A stretch of DNA of 7,652 nucleotides, taken from the NCBI GenBank assembly GCA_900552855.1, contig USBG01000077.1, positions 1-7,652 of the forward strand, read 5' to 3'. A program made the translations under genes and the position numbers. Positions 6,482 to 7,652 of this stretch are shown in pieces. A model generated the notes under the pieces. It was not told where the DNA came from. It did not search any database and worked only from the letters and a program-made list of their open reading frames with translations. Position 1 is the first letter of the stretch, and the number at the start of each line of letters is the position of its first letter. The stretch comes from an uncultured Phascolarctobacterium sp. Lineage in GTDB: Bacteria > Bacillota > Negativicutes > Acidaminococcales > Acidaminococcaceae.

Positions 6482-6516
6482 AAAAGAACCTGTGTCCTTT
6501 TGTGGAGCACAGGTTC
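6482..6516 (-). terminator. Rho-independent terminator of the second brnQ
   Basis: GAACCTGTG (6486-6494) pairs perfectly with CACAGGTTC (6508-6516); TCC (6495-6497) and GGA (6504-6506) can extend the stem past a bulged G. The A run before it (6482-6485) gives UUUU then AUU on the - strand. It lies 11 bases past the brnQ stop. A T-rich stretch follows on the + strand too, but no + gene needs it. Confidence 0.92.
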
Positions 6517-6527
6517 AATTTTTTTAT

Positions 6528-7652
6528 TTATTTGCTTGCTACAGCCTTCCAGATAAAGCCTACAAGAATGCCAGCTATACAGGGAGCAACCCAACCGAAG
6601 CCAATGCTGTACAGGGGGATGTATTGAGCGAAGAAGCTGTTAAGGCCTTCGCTGGTCATACCCAAGGTACGCAGACCGTCTACGATAGCAAAAATAGTTG
6701 TAAATGCCATTGCCGGACGGAAGATTTTTGGATCGCGTTTAAAGATGCCGCTGCCTAAGTTAAGCAGTACCAGTACGATGGTGATGGGATAGAGCATGCA
6801 CAGTACAGGAATGGAAATCTTGATGATGTTGCCCAAACCAAAGTTGGAAATTACGAAGCTGAACATGCAGATAGCCGCTACAAAACGCTCGTATTGGATT
6901 TTTTCCTTGCATACGATGGTGAAGTAGCCGGATACGGAGCTGGTTACGCCAATACTGGTGGTAAGGCAGGCAAAGAAGATAATCAGTGCCAAAATGATTT
7001 TACCGCCCCAGCCCATGTAGTGGATGGTGATTTGGCTAAGCATTTGACCGCCGTTTTCCATCATGCCTAAAAGCGCCACGCTGGTAGCGCCCATATAGGT
7101 CAGTGCGCCATAGATAACCATCAGGAAGGAGGCTGCAATGATGCCGGAGTAAATACATACCTTAGTCAGCAGCTTGTGGTCCAGGATACCCTTGCCTTCG
7201 ATGGCGTTAATAGCAGCAGCGCCAAAGAGCAGGGATGCCAAAAGGTCCATGGTGTTGTAGCCTTCAACAAAGCCCTTAAAGAAGGGGATGGTTGCATATT
7301 CTCCTACAGCAGGCTGAATTTCGCCCATAGGCTCGTATACTACATAAGCAATAAGGATTGCCAGGCAGGTCAGCAGCATAGGAGTAAGCACCTTGCCGAT
7401 ATGGTCCAAAAGCTTGGACGGGTTAACGGACAGCACGTAGGTTAACAGGAAGAACAAGAATGAGTAAACCGCAAGGGCAATTGTTTCAAAGCCGGTTGGT
7501 ATAAAGGCCAGAATGCCGGTATCAAAGGAAACTGCCGCAGTACGGGGGATTGCAAAGAGAGGTCCTATTGTCAAAGAGCAGATAATAATAACTGCTTTTG
7601 CATAATAGGAATGCACCGGGTTCGCCATGCTTTCCGGATTGTCGCTTCTATT
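6528..7652 (-). CDS. brnQ: Branched-chain amino acid carrier BrnQ, LIVCS family (second copy), 5' end outside window
   Basis: Second inner-membrane carrier for branched-chain amino acids of the same family as its neighbour. There are 374 visible codons, and the frame is open to the window edge. The first visible residues NRSDNPESMANPV align with INRHEDPDGMAMPV of the first copy, so about 64 residues, including the FGAGN signature, are missing to the right; a Met at 7628 is internal. Shared motifs: TIGPLFAIPRTAAVSFDTG, SVNPSKL, FFKGFVEGYNTMDLLASLL and FFACLTTSIGVT. By eye more than half of the residues match the first copy. Differences cluster in loops (for example EPMGEIQPAVGE versus SPVGTTQAPVGD) and may reflect different affinity or substrate preference; that is inference. 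It is followed by its own terminator, so read-through into the first copy is probably limited. Its promoter is outside the window. Confidence 0.95.
   Translation of the reverse strand, partial: NRSDNPESMANPVHSYYAKAVIIICSLTIGPLFAIPRTAAVSFDTGILAFIPTGFETIALAVYSFLFFLLTYVLSVNPSKLLDHIGKVLTPMLLTCLAILIAYVVYEPMGEIQPAVGEYATIPFFKGFVEGYNTMDLLASLLFGAAAINAIEGKGILDHKLLTKVCIYSGIIAASFLMVIYGALTYMGATSVALLGMMENGGQMLSQITIHYMGWGGKIILALIIFFACLTTSIGVTSSVSGYFTIVCKEKIQYERFVAAICMFSFVISNFGLGNIIKISIPVLCMLYPITIVLVLLNLGSGIFKRDPKIFRPAMAFTTIFAIVDGLRTLGMTSEGLNSFFAQYIPLYSIGFGWVAPCIAGILVGFIWKAVASK

Overview
The window reads as a piece of chromosome from a Gram-positive-lineage anaerobe, Firmicutes/Negativicutes-like. This placement is an inference from protein flavour only: a Cys-rich N-terminus on an Mrp-type protein, LIVCS-type BrnQ carriers, strong AGGAGG-like ribosome sites and classic U-tract terminators. 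No rRNA, tRNA, CRISPR array, transposase or integrase was seen.

Left part (1-3538, + strand, visibly AT-rich): a type III restriction-modification operon. The 3' end of mod (beta-class adenine methyltransferase, start outside the window) overlaps by 8 bases the start of res. The res reading frame has all the helicase motifs, but it stops at 2761 and resumes in the +1 frame, where the C-terminal PD-(D/E)XK nuclease domain is encoded. The two pieces together (about 636 + 258 residues) equal one normal Res subunit, so this is a single-base-type frameshift, real or a sequencing artefact.

Middle (3655-3987, +): a small protein resembling the YbjQ/UPF0145 family, with a strong ribosome binding site. 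It converges on the next gene across a shared bidirectional terminator (3993-4037).

Right part (4039-7652, all - strand, less AT-rich): mrp/NBP35-type Fe-S carrier ATPase with its own extended -10 promoter and a leader inverted repeat; then two tandem brnQ-type branched-chain amino acid carriers. Each brnQ is followed by its own terminator, and the first has its own sigma-A-type promoter, so they are probably separate transcription units. The second brnQ runs off the right edge of the window. A 15-base CodY-box-like palindrome sits between the -35 and -10 of the first brnQ.

No clearly new biological system is evident. The points most worth a second look are the res frameshift, the CodY-like operator on brnQ, the lost second cysteine in the Mrp CPxC motif, and the mrp leader inverted repeat.
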